DNA of 64,000 nt from Penium margaritaceum (lineage: Eukaryota; Streptophyta; Zygnematophyceae; Desmidiales; Peniaceae). A program made the translations under genes and the position numbers. Every line of letters starts with the position of its first letter. The first letter of the stretch is position 1. Location of the stretch: positions 32,867-96,866 of the forward strand of contig SZWC01006867.1 in assembly GCA_023375785.1 (NCBI GenBank), read 5' to 3'. Of this stretch, positions 54,786 through 64,000 are shown piece by piece. A model generated the notes under the pieces. That model ran no database searches. It was not told where the DNA came from and saw only the letters and a program-made list of their open reading frames with translations.

Positions 54786-55283
54786 ATGATGGCCAGGGAG
54801 TCTACCACTTTGACAAATACGGAAGTCACGGTGATTGACTCCGGATCAGGCAGCCACACACAATGCAACCAGGCGGGATTCGTCACCTATAGTGCCACCG
54901 AGCGGCGCATGACAGTGGCCAAGGACAAAACAGAGTTGGCCGTGGGCAAAGGTAATGTCCGCATTGAATGGGTGGTGAACAGGAAAGTCATTCCGTGCAC
55001 CATCTATAATGTGCTCCACATGCCCAAATTTGGGGCAAATCTGCTGTGCGTGAGCCGCCTTACCGACGAGGGGCTCGAGGTACTCTTCAACAAAAAAGAG
55101 GCTATCATCCGGAAGGAGGGTGATGGCAAGGTGATTGCGCGTGGCAAGAGGGAGGAGGACTTGTACCTTCCATGTACCAAAGATCTTGCCGATGGAGCCA
55201 GGACTAACGTCGTCAACCTCTTGACAAAGGATGAAGGAAGCCTAGACCTATGGCACCGTCATCTATGTCACATTACTCCCTAA
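54786..55283 (+). CDS. Copia J protease region
   Basis: 165 codons on the plus strand in a fossil polyprotein. The aspartic protease motif VIDSGSGSHTQC lies near the start, then YNVLHMPKFGANLLCVSRLTDEGL and the GAG-pre-integrase start LDLWHRHLCH. Confidence 0.85.
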   Translation: MMARESTTLTNTEVTVIDSGSGSHTQCNQAGFVTYSATERRMTVAKDKTELAVGKGNVRIEWVVNRKVIPCTIYNVLHMPKFGANLLCVSRLTDEGLEVLFNKKEAIIRKEGDGKVIARGKREEDLYLPCTKDLADGARTNVVNLLTKDEGSLDLWHRHLCHITP

Positions 55284-55700
55284 ACTGTGAGGGACATGGT
55301 GAAGAAGGAAGTGGTGCGGTGTCTTGCAGTTTAGAGCCTTGACGCAGCCAAGAATGCCGTGTGCAAGCCGTGCGTGGCCGGCAAGGCGACACGGTAGCCG
55401 TTTGATGGCAAAGGGACGCATGCATTGGCGAAGTTGGAGGTGGTCCACACTGATGTGTGCGGACCCTTCGAGAGCTCCATCAGGGGCGCTTGCTACTTTG
55501 TGACCTTTATCGATGCTCACAGCCGTAAGCTCTACCTCTACATCATCAAGAAGAAGAGTGATGTCTTGACATGTATGCAGGAGTTTGCGGCGGCAGTGGA
55601 GCAGCAAACGGGTTTGAAGGTGAAGGCGTTCCAGAGCGACAACGGTGGCGAGTACGAGGGCTGCTCGGCATGGATGAAGAGTAAGGGAGGGGTACAATCG

Positions 55701-57220
55701 CTTTGGCCACGTGGCTGACAGCACACTACAAGGTATGCACCAGCATGAAACAGTTCATGGAATGAGGGAAAATGCAAGAAGCTCTTTGAGCCATGCCTCC
55801 AAGGCAAGGCAAATCTTAGACCTCATTTCGTCACATTTGTGTGGACCATTTCGCAATCGTTCAAATGGTGGTAACAAGTAATTTTGGACCTTTATTGATG
55901 GCCACAGTCACAAGGTGTCGATCTACTTCCTCAAGACAAATGGAGAGGTCAAGGAGAAGCTACAAGAGTTTGTTGCCATGGTAGAGCAGGAGACAAGCAA
56001 GAAGGTCAAGCCACTGTGCACAAACAACGATGGTGAGTACAAGGCGTGCAAAGGCTGGTTGAGCCAATACAACATCAACCGCTAGACGACTATGCCTTAC
56101 ATCCGCTCGGCAATGGCCTTGCCGAGCGGATGAACTAGACTATCCTGAACATGACATAAAGCATGGTCTTTGACACTAAACTCCCACCTTGCTTGTAGGC
56201 AGAAGCTACAAGAACTGTTTGCTACCTTGTGAATCTTACTCCGGCAGCCGCACTTGGTAGACGTGGCAAGAATCAGCAAGAGAAACAACTAAGGACGCCA
56301 CAAGAGGCTTGGTCAGGGAAGAAGCCAGACCCCTTACACTTTTGGTAACTGTTGCACTTTGTGGGAAAAGATTCAAGCAGGAGAAGGAAGTGGCAATCTG
56401 GATGTACCGAGCGTACTGGGTGTGGGACCATGTAGCAGGAAAGCTCATCAGGAGCCGCTACGTCGAGTTTGAAAAGAGGACGCTCGGTAAGGAAGAGCTA
56501 GTGGATCCTATCTGTGCTCCCTTATCAGGGAAGTGGGTTGTGTTGCTGAAGTGAGGTTGTAGGTACCTAATAACAAGAAAATGGTACCAGAAATGTAAGA
56601 TGGTGGTGTAGGAGGGAGAGTGGTTGTACATGCTTAAAAAGCAACAAATTCTAGCACTAAGTCATTTGAGGCGTTTGATTTAAACTCCGAGGCTGGTGGC
56701 TCTTCTTTAAACGCAGCACTCACAGCACAAGAACAATAGAAGCAACTGAGCCTAGAAGTACCACCAGCAATGCTCTAGCATAGTACACGCCAGAAGAAAC
56801 CTCCACCTAAGTTTTATGGTGAGAGTATGAAATAGACCGGACTTTGTTGATCATGCTTGGCTCACAAAGAACCCATGACTGTAGCGCAGGCTATTAACAT
56901 GCCAAATGTGGCCAAATGGAAAGAGGTAATTGATAGCACACTCAACCCATTGAAGAGAACAAAACATGGATTCCGGTAGAAAGGTCCCTAAACGTCCATG
57001 TGGTGGGTTCAAAGAATGTATTCAAGCAGGAGGTACTATTGACAAGTACAAGACAAGTGTTGTGGCGAAGGGGGTTTCCTGGTGAATAGGTCTAGAGTAC
57101 AAGGAGACCATCCCGCCCGTCCTTACCTTTGCCTCAATCAGATCTATGTTGGGCATCGTGGATGGAAAACACATAGAGGTCCACCAAATGGCCGTCAAGA
57201 GAGCTTTCCTCTACAAAATC
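55701..57220 (+). mobile_element. Fragment M: decayed copia pol remnant
   Basis: Plus strand: GAG-pre-integrase (about 55725-55810, FGHVADSTLQGM), integrase (about 55830-56300), integrase C-terminal part (56309-56554), a linker (to about 56850) and the start of reverse transcriptase (to 57220), where the LTR of N begins. Very decayed, well over ten breaks. It is close to N, P and H in sequence. Confidence 0.75.
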
Positions 57221-57989
57221 TGTTGACCTGATGTGCTCCTTGTCCATAGCTGACATTTGGACAAGCATAGGACGGACTAGACATGCATTGTTCTCTTAGA
57301 GTAAGTACCCTAAGTCTGGTCCAGATAGACAAGGCATGCACTTCTCCTTTGGAGCAAGTCCCCTTGGTCTAAACTGGATAGTATAGCCATTAAATACTAC
57401 CTAGGACAACTCCTTCTAGCTTAGATGTTCTAGAGTTATTCTCTGGAGAGAGAGGTCCATGGATAAATCCTAGCCCAGTGACTATTTTTTTTTGTGACCA
57501 AGAGGAGGACATGAAGGTTCTATGAGACATCTTAGAACATTCCAAGGTCCATCCTGGTGGCTGGTGCCACTTGACGGTCACAGGGAGTGCCATATAGGAA
57601 GGGGGGATGATGCAATCCAGATTGCCCCCAAAGTGGCTCATCCAAGGAGCCACTGCGCGCGTAGGCTAGAGGTTGGCTCTAGGACTATAAGATCCTATCA
57701 CTTGCCTGCCATTAACAATAGTTCTCACTTTTGAAACTCCTCACAGAGCTGTCCACCAGAAGCAGACACTAAAGAAACATTGGTTGCTCTAAGCCCCAGG
57801 AGTAAGCTCCTCGCGCAAAAGTGACCAGGTGTTAAGGACAAAGTGCAAGGAAGTGATTCCTATGAACCGCTTAGTGTGGAACCGTGATTTTGAGGGTGAC
57901 ATCTCCTCGTAGTTCCAATACTAGGAGCGGACGGCAAGTGCCATTGTGTCGGCCTTGTTTTCTAGTCCGTTGCCTCAAGCTGGTTGACA
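57221..57989 (+). repeat. 5' LTR of copia N
   Basis: 769 bp, TGTTGACC...GGTTGACA. It is the H-family LTR in the opposite orientation, with an extra 80 bp or so; diverged from H. Confidence 0.82.
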
Positions 57990-57991
57990 AA

Positions 57992-58006
57992 GGCATGTGG
58001 GCCCAC
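57992..58006 (+). other. Half-tRNA primer-binding site of copia N (diverged)
   Basis: GGCATGTGGGCCCAC, 12/15 to GGGTTATGGGCCCAC, two bases inside the LTR. Confidence 0.6.
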
Positions 58007-58504
58007 ACGGACTAGCTGTGAGGCACGCTTGTGCACACTCTCTTGCCCTCTCTGTTTCACATCCCGCATCAGCCCCATGAGCTCCATCTGCTCCATCTGC
58101 TCCATGAGATCCAATGGTGGGTGCTGGAACATAGTGAACAAGGGCCAATGATAAGCTCTGCCCTTGGAGGTACGGCCCTTGGGCCCTAATCAGGATAAGC
58201 TCTGTCATTGGAGGCACAACCCTGGGTCCGCTAGTGTACGTTCTTCTCTATTTGCAAGTGATTAACAGCTAAGGGGTAAGCGACGGATCTGCACCTTTCA
58301 AACTGGTAACAGAAAACAACCTACAAGAGCCTAAATCAGCCTATACAAAGCAGAGATACAGAGAAGCAGAGAAGCAGTATGACGACACCCACAACGCTTA
58401 CTCTTAGACAGGTCAACAGTGGGATGTCAAAGTTCACAGGGATAGGTTCTCCCTTGTAGCAATGAAAACTTGAGAGTGTCATGAGGGTGCATGGCTACTT
58501 ATAA
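58007..58504 (+). other. Leader of copia N
   Basis: No coding sequence recognised. It resembles the stretch before H's gag (47820-48140), with TCTGCCCTTGGAGG-type text, so it is family-specific leader sequence. Confidence 0.55.
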
Positions 58505-58940
58505 ATGTTCTTTGGAGAAGAGGTTGAACCTCTCAAAATAGATGCTGGATATGAAGCATGGGGTGTCAAAAATGACATGGTGCTTGGAATTCTTCTGAGA
58601 TCGTGCATGAGTCGCAGCATGTCCACCTTCAAGGTATCACACATGCATCAAAGGCTTATGAGAAGCTTGCACGTGTACACCAATCAACGGCTCTTGCAAA
58701 CTGCCTCTTCATTCTTTGAAAGCTGATTTCGATGAGGGTGAGCAAAGGAGAGTCTATTCCGGAATTCCTACCACAGTTTGAAGGACTGCTATAGCAAGTG
58801 ACCCAAATGAACTTGGAAATCGACACCAACATGCAAGGCATAATCCTCCTCATGGCGTACCTGAAAGCTTGGATCCTCTAATCATTGTCTTTGGCAGTTT
58901 GAAGGAGGAGGATTTGACGTATCAGGCAGTGTCCGAGTAG

Positions 58941-59285
58941 GTGCGCAACGAGGCCATGCTTCGCAAAGATAGTGAGGTTAACATTTCAGCCTATGTTGTA
59001 CAGTACAATGGTTGTGAAAAAAACTCCTCTTTTGGTCAGAGTAGCAGCGGAAGCAGTGGCAGTGGAAGAAAAGGCAATGGTGGCGGTGGAAAGGGTTCAA
59101 AGCGTACTGGGAAGTGCCAGAATTGTGGCAAGCCTGGGCATTGGGCACAAGAGTGCAGGGCTCCCAGGAAGGAAGACGGAGATAATGGAAGTAGAAACGA
59201 GGGCAAAGGAAAGGGTAAGAAGGAGTTGACAAACATGATGGCCGAGAGCGTGCTGTCAACCAAGGGAGCAGCACTACTGAAGTGA
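58941..59285 (+). CDS. gag: Copia N gag C-terminus with zinc knuckle
   Basis: 114 codons on the plus strand in a fossil gag: a Ser/Gly-rich linker (SSSGSSGSGRKGNGGGGKG), the knuckle CQNCGKPGHWAQECRAPRK, and a Lys/Gly-rich tail leading into the protease. Confidence 0.88.
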   Translation: MRNEAMLRKDSEVNISAYVVQYNGCEKNSSFGQSSSGSSGSGRKGNGGGGKGSKRTGKCQNCGKPGHWAQECRAPRKEDGDNGSRNEGKGKGKKELTNMMAESVLSTKGAALLK

Positions 59286-61908
59286 GGAGCGTACGGGCTT
59301 GACTTTGGCACAAACCACCACTCTTCAAGGGAGAAAGATGGGTTTATGTACATTGGGGACACTAAGTGCCCCTTCAGGTGTGCCAACGGTAGCCTTGTCC
59401 ATGCACAAGGCAAGGGAGATAAGTTGATCAGCATCCACATAAACAGTGCTAAAGAAGACTTGAAGCTAGAGAATGTCATCTACATGGCGTCTTTAGCGGC
59501 AAACCTCCTAGCAGTGTCCAAAAACCTCTTGTTGGTTTGCAAAATCACGGATGAAGACATGCCGGTTGTCTTCACGGAGGAAGAGGCCGTGATTTTCAGG
59601 ATCAAGGACATCAAGATCTCCTATTCCAAGGAGAGTCTTGTTGCATAGGTCCGAAGAGTTAATGGGCTCTATGTGCTGCAGACCAAGTTCCTTGAGAGTA
59701 TAAATGAGGGATATGCGGCGGTTGAAGAGCCCAAAACTCCAAAGCCGGATGTTGCACTAAAGGCCGTCACCATGGTGGCCAACTCCACCAAAGACACAGA
59801 TGCTGAGCTGTGGCACAGGCGTTTGGCTATGTGGCTGAGAGCACACTGCAAGTTATGCAGTAGCAGGACATGGTTCATGCGACGGCGGGATGCAAGGCCA
59901 AGGATGAGGAAAAGTGCAAGAAGCTGTGTGAGCCATACCTCCAAGGCAAGGTAAAGTGAAAGCCCTTTGAGCGTCATGGGTAATATGCGGCAACAATCTT
60001 GGACCTGATTCACTCTGATGTGTGCGGACCATTTTGCACTCCTTCAAATAGTGCCAGCAAGTACTTCCCGACCTTCATTGATGATAACAGTTGCAAGATA
60101 TGGATCTACTTCCTTGAAACAAAGGGAGAGGTCAACGAGAAGTATAAGAGTTTGTCGCCATGGTAAAGCGGCAGACAGGCAAGAAGGTCAAGGCACTACG
60201 CACGGAGAATGGTGGTGAGTACGAGGAAGGCAAAGGCTGGTTGAGCCAACACGGCATCAACCACCAGACCACTTCGCCTTACACTGCCCAAAACAAGGGC
60301 GTTGCCGAGCGGATGAACTAGACTATCCTCGGCATGATACGAAGCATGTTTCATGATGCCAAACTCCTACCTTGCTTGTGGGCTGAAGCTGCAAGAACTG
60401 CTTGCTACCTTGTGAACCTCACTCCGGCAGCCGCACTTGGAAGGCGTGGCAAGAAGCAGTAAGAGAAGTAGCTCAAGACGCCATAGGAGGCTTGGATAGG
60501 GAAGAAGCCAGATGCCTCACACTTGAGGGTCTTTGACTTTACTGCCTGGAAAAAGGTCCAAGCAAGAGAAGGAAGTGGCAAGCTGGATGCACGCGCTCAC
60601 AAGTGTGTAATGGTCGGATATGACACTACACACAAGGCATACAGGCTGTGGGACCAAGCGGCTAGAAAACTCATCAGGAGCCGAGATGTCGAGTTTGATG
60701 AAAGGAAGCTTGGCAAGGGAGAGTCGCTGGATCCTGTCCATGCTCCTTAATTAGGAGAGTGGGTTGTGTTGCTCTAGTCAGGTGATCAGGCACCTAGGAA
60801 TGGGAAGATGGTGCTAGTGAAGGATGGTGCTGCAGGAAGAGTGGCTGTGCAGGCTGACACAACGACGGACTCTAGCATTGAGTCTGAGTTGTCCGAGGCC
60901 GCTAAGTCAAACTCTGATGCCGGTGGCTCTTCCTCAAACAATGGATCACTGCCAATGCACGAGTAATAGAAGCAATTAAGCCTTGAAGCACCACCAACAA
61001 CACTCCAGCGTAGTACGCGCCAGAAGAAACCTTGGCCCAAGTACGATGGGCGAGCAACACAACCCACTCTCTTCATTTGGGAGCATGGACAGGATCCAGC
61101 GACTCTCCCTTGCCGAGCATCCTTTCATCAGACTCGATACTTCAGCTCCTGATGAGCTTTCTAGCTGCTTGGTTCCTCAGCTTGTACGCCTTGTGTGCAA
61201 TGTCCTATTTGACCATTATACACTTGTGAGCGTGTGCATCCAGCTCGCCACTTCCTTCTCTTGCTTGGACCTTTGTTGAGGTAGTGCAACCAAAGAACCT
61301 CAAGTGCGAGACATCTGGTTTCTTTCTTGACCAAGCCTCCTTGGGCGTCCCGAGCTGCTTCTCTTGTTGCTTCTTACCACGCCTTCCAAGAGCAGCTGCC
61401 AAAGTGAGATTCATAGGATAGCAATGAGTTGTTGCAGCTTCAGCCAAGAAGCAAGGTGGGAGTTTGGCGTCAAAGAGCATGATTTGTGTCATTCCAAGGA
61501 TAGTCCTGATCATCGACTTGGCAACGCTATTACTCTAGGATTGCATGGCGTGGTGGTCTGGTGATTGATGCCATAATGGCTCAACCAGCCTTTGTACACC
61601 TTGTTATCACCGCCATTTTTCGGGCGCAGTGCCTTGAACTTCTTGCTTGCTTGCTGCTCTACTATCGCAACAAACGCTTGTAGCTTCTCCCTGACCTCTG
61701 CCTTTGTCTTGAAGAAGTAGATATTCATCTTACAATTGTGGTCATCGATGAAGTTCAAGAAATAGTTGCTGCCACCGTTTGAAGAAGTGCGCAATAGTCC
61801 GCACAAATCAGAGTGAATTAGGTCCAAGATTGCTGCCGCATATTGTCCACTATGCCCAAATGACTTTCTCTTTGCTTTGCCTTGCAGGCATGGCTCACAC
61901 AACTTCTT

Positions 61909-62670
61909 TCACTTTCCCTCATCCTTGGCCTTGCATCCCTCCATCCCATGGACCATTTTATGCAACGACATAGCTTGCAGTGTGCTGTGAGCCACATGGC
62001 TAAACAACCTGTGCCACAGCTCAGCATCTCTGTCTTTGGTGGAGTTAGCCGTGATGGTGACGACCTGCAGTGCAACATCAGGCTTTGGAGACTTGGGCAC
62101 TTGAACTGCTGCATATCCCTCAATTGTACTTTCAAAGGGCTTGGTCTGCAACACGTAGAGCCCATCCACTCTTGGAACCTCTGTGAGAAGACTTTCCATG
62201 GGATAGGAGATCTTGAAACCCTTGTTTTTGACGATCACGACCTCCTCCTCCGTGAAGATGACCATCATGTTGTGGTCCATGATTTTGCAAACCGAGAAGA
62301 GGTTTGCGACAAAAGACGACATGTAGACGACGTTCTCAGCACCGTTTACATTAATGCTGATCAACTTATCTCCCTCGCCTTGTGCATGAACAAGGCTGCT
62401 ATAAACACACCCGAAATGGCGTTGGGTGTCCCAAGTGGAGATGAACCCTTCTTTCTCTCTTGAAGAGTGATGGTTTGTGCCTGAGTCAAGCTCGTAGGCT
62501 CCACGCTTGAGTAGTGTTGCTCCCATTGTTGCCGTAACGCTCTCAGCCATCAAGTTATTCAACTCCTTCTTATCCTTTCCTTTGCCCTTGTTTCTACCAC
62601 CATGATCTCCTAAATTCTTCTTGAGAGCCCTGCACTCCCATGCCCAATGCCCAGGCTTGCCAAAGTTATG
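61909..62670 (-). CDS. Copia P knuckle, protease and pre-integrase
   Basis: A long open stretch on the minus strand in a fossil polyprotein: knuckle CHNFGKPGHWAWEC, Lys-rich linker, protease motif LDSGTNHHSSREKEG, and AELWHRLFSHVAHSTLQ of GAG-pre-integrase. The open frame extends further upstream only because the insertion at 62677 happens to be open; that part is not copia. Confidence 0.85.
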   Translation of the reverse strand, partial: HNFGKPGHWAWECRALKKNLGDHGGRNKGKGKDKKELNNLMAESVTATMGATLLKRGAYELDSGTNHHSSREKEGFISTWDTQRHFGCVYSSLVHAQGEGDKLISINVNGAENVVYMSSFVANLFSVCKIMDHNMMVIFTEEEVVIVKNKGFKISYPMESLLTEVPRVDGLYVLQTKPFESTIEGYAAVQVPKSPKPDVALQVVTITANSTKDRDAELWHRLFSHVAHSTLQAMSLHKMVHGMEGCKAKDEGK

Positions 62671-62877
62671 GCACTTTTGAGGATGAGATCTGTGTAGATG
62701 CGGTCCTGACGTTGGTCTGATAGACTCAATTATTTCACGTCTATTGTTTTTGGGCAAATCTGAGACTGAGAGTGAGCTTTCTGGTCGCCTTACGCTGAGC
62801 ACGAATTTTAAGACAGCAAGTTTGCGAAGGGAATAATGCCGTTTTGTGTTAGTTTTTGAATATAGACATGATCACAG

Positions 62878-62886
62878 TATTTATAG
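62878..62886 (-). promoter_or_regulatory. TATA-like box in the insertion
   Basis: CTATAAATA on the minus strand, at the place where an LTR promoter would be expected. Sequence only. Confidence 0.45.
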
Positions 62887-63268
62887 GGCTATTCATCAGC
62901 TTTCCAACGCACGAAAACACGCGTGATTTGGCCAAGTGTAGCCCAAGTTATGCTTGTTGAAGCACAGGTCTCACCCACCACAGAAGCCTGACGCCGCCAC
63001 TCGCCGTGGCGCTTTCCTTCACGTGCGAAGCGCCTCTCCCAAGGCGCATATCCCATTGCACATGGTGTGGGGGTCCCGTGCACTGTTTCCACGCATCTTC
63101 CCCACTTTTGGGTCGCGTTTGGTGATGGGGTGTGACGAGGTTCAAAACCTGTCCGCGGACATGCGGTCAGAATTTTGACAGTCCCCAAGTAACAAAACGT
63201 ACTACTGAGTTTCGGACGCCGAGCCAAGTTTTTGGCAAAGTCCTTCAGTAACAACCTGCACTACTGGA

Positions 63269-63310
63269 TCCGGTGGATGATCCGCCGGATCAGGTGGATC
63301 ATCCACCGGA
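63269..63310. repeat. Perfect inverted repeat
   Basis: TCCGGTGGATGATCC and GGATCATCCACCGGA, 15-bp arms around a 12-base loop. Confidence 0.92.
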
Positions 63311-63364
63311 CGCCTTGGCAGGCCTATTGAAGCAATTTCTCCAGATGGTGTTTTTGTTAATCGG

Positions 63365-63385
63365 TCCGGTCGATTATCGACCGGA
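63365..63385. repeat. Perfect palindrome
   Basis: TCCGGTCGAT and ATCGACCGGA around a single T, 10-bp arms. Confidence 0.92.
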
Positions 63386-64000
63386 TTTTGAGTCGCAGCC
63401 GGCTCCCAGAGCCGCTGCGCATACCCCAACTTTGGAAGGCCATATCTCCCTTGATACTTGTCCGATTCTAGCGAAACAACTTCCACCGGATTTAGCGACT
63501 CGTCAGCTTTACGGGGCAATCCTCTATTTTAGGATCCTAGTAATCCTTGAGTTGCCAGATCCGCCGGAACGGCGTTAACACTTTCTGGCGGCTCATTGGC
63601 GCCTCCCGGCGCCGCACTTGGGCATGCAGAGGGTCATTTCTTTTTTAACAGCACTTCCCAGGACGTTTTGAACCCTTTGCATTGCCACCATTACCTCTTC
63701 CCCCACCGCCACTACTTCCGCTGCCGCTCTCACCAGAAGAGGAGTTGTTGCCACGATCAACGTTCTATACAACACAAGCTGAAATGTTAGCCTCACTACC
63801 GCTACAATGCATGGCCTCGTTGCGTACGTTTTCAGACACTGCCTAATACGTCAAATCCTCCTCCTTCCAACCGCCAAAGACTGATCAAAGGACCCCAGCT
63901 TTTAGGTAGCGCCATGAAGAGGATCATGGCCTGCATGTTTGTGTCGATTTCCCAATTCATTTAGGTCACTTAGTACAGCAATCCTTCAAACTACAGTTGG

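Larger units (their letters stand above)
53232..55700 (+). mobile_element. Copia J: gag, protease and part of integrase, broken
   Basis: Plus strand after the LTR and primer site: gag (53299-54042), its knuckle interrupted by a solo LTR (54043-54726), protease (about 54786-55250, with VIDSGSGSHTQC and MPKFGANLLCVSRL), GAG-pre-integrase (DLWHRHLCHITP and CVAGKAT, about 55240-55400) and integrase (55425-55690, with VVHTDVCGPFESS and FQSDNGGEYEGC). It stops abruptly near 55700 and runs into fragment M. About five breaks. Its gag is the nearest relative of G's gag in this window. Confidence 0.85.
57221..61060 (+). mobile_element. Copia N: 5' part of a Ty1/copia element, broken
   Basis: Plus strand: 5' LTR (57221-57989), half-tRNA primer site (57992-58006, 12/15), leader, gag (about 58505-59280) with the knuckle CQNCGKPGHWAQEC (59115-59156), protease (about 59290-59640, with GTNHHSSREKDG), GAG-pre-integrase (about 59800-59950), integrase (about 59990-60510), integrase C-terminal part (60523-60750) and the linker. 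It ends near 61060, where copy P starts on the other strand. About eight breaks. Confidence 0.85.
62677..63650 (-). repeat. Solo-LTR-like insertion with 6-bp target duplication
   Basis: 974 bp inserted in the knuckle region of P, flanked by GCACTT at 62671-62676 and 63651-63656. In minus orientation it begins TGTTAAAAAAG and ends CATCCTCAA. A TATA-like CTATAAATA lies at 62878-62886, about 200 bp before the end, as in an LTR promoter. It matches no other LTR in the window. It holds two strong palindromes (63269-63310 and 63365-63385). It has no coding sequence that I trust. An alternative is another kind of short non-coding transposon. Confidence 0.6.
61061..64000 (-). mobile_element. Copia P: 5' part of a Ty1/copia element on the minus strand, broken
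   Basis: Minus strand from right: gag (64000 to about 63657, continuing outside the window), a 974-bp insertion (62677-63650), gag knuckle (CHNFGKPGHWAWEC, 62630-62676), protease (about 62520-62300, with ELDSGTNHHSSREKEG), GAG-pre-integrase (about 62050-61860), integrase (61902-61510 and 61513-61205) and the start of the linker to about 61060. It is the sister of N and meets it tail to tail. About six breaks. Confidence 0.85.

Noticed and set aside
62677-63650. Helitron or MITE
   Set aside because: No terminal CTRR with hairpin and no terminal inverted repeat. The TATA-like box position and TG start fit an LTR better, though not perfectly.

Overview
The window is almost wholly transposable-element sequence. 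I found no host gene, tRNA, rRNA or other RNA gene that I can defend. Plant-type Ty1/copia LTR retrotransposons, a BED-finger hAT DNA transposon, and primer-binding sites that match plant initiator tRNA-Met point to a green plant or streptophyte alga with a large, repeat-rich genome. The serine/glycine/alanine-rich transposase and the many nested copia copies would suit a charophyte such as Chara, but that is a guess. Isolated Ns and one 206-bp N run mark a draft assembly.

Layout, left to right. 1-2840 is the 5' part of copia A (minus strand), inserted in the gag gene of copia B (2841-6605, minus), whose 5' LTR abuts an LTR fragment of the F family (6606-7155). 7348-7879 and 21054-21324 are pieces of the 3' LTR of copia C and a related LTR fragment. 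They are separated by element E2 (7880-21053, minus), an LTR element that shows no integrase or reverse transcriptase but has its own unrecognised ORFs. E2 is itself interrupted by a structurally complete 6.3-kb hAT transposon (12701-18994, perfect 8-bp target duplication). Copia C (21325-about 27230) runs into copia D (about 27240-34077) across a perfect inverted repeat, with the expected LTRs missing.

From about 34185 the host element is copia F on the plus strand. Its protease region is split by element G (38009-49073, minus, target duplication GGGCT), and G's 5' LTR is split by copia H (42594-48850, minus, target duplication ATGGT/ACGGT). F resumes at 49074 and ends in a truncated 3' LTR near 52276. 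Then follow a copia 3' fragment K, an LTR shared by K and J (52517-53231), element J with a solo LTR in its gag, a decayed fragment M, and two copies N (+) and P (-) that meet tail to tail near 61060. P carries a 974-bp solo-LTR-like insertion at 62677-63650.

The copias fall into two groups. B, C, D, E2 and F use, where visible, the usual primer site matching the 3' end of initiator tRNA-Met. A, G, H, J and N have instead a site matching its anticodon arm, the half-tRNA priming known from Drosophila copia and yeast Ty5. Two elements (E2 and G) keep LTRs, primer site and polypurine tract but show no replication enzymes, so they look like passengers of related autonomous copias. All the retroelements look broken. 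The hAT transposase keeps its DDE residues but has nonsense codons and a probable frameshift.
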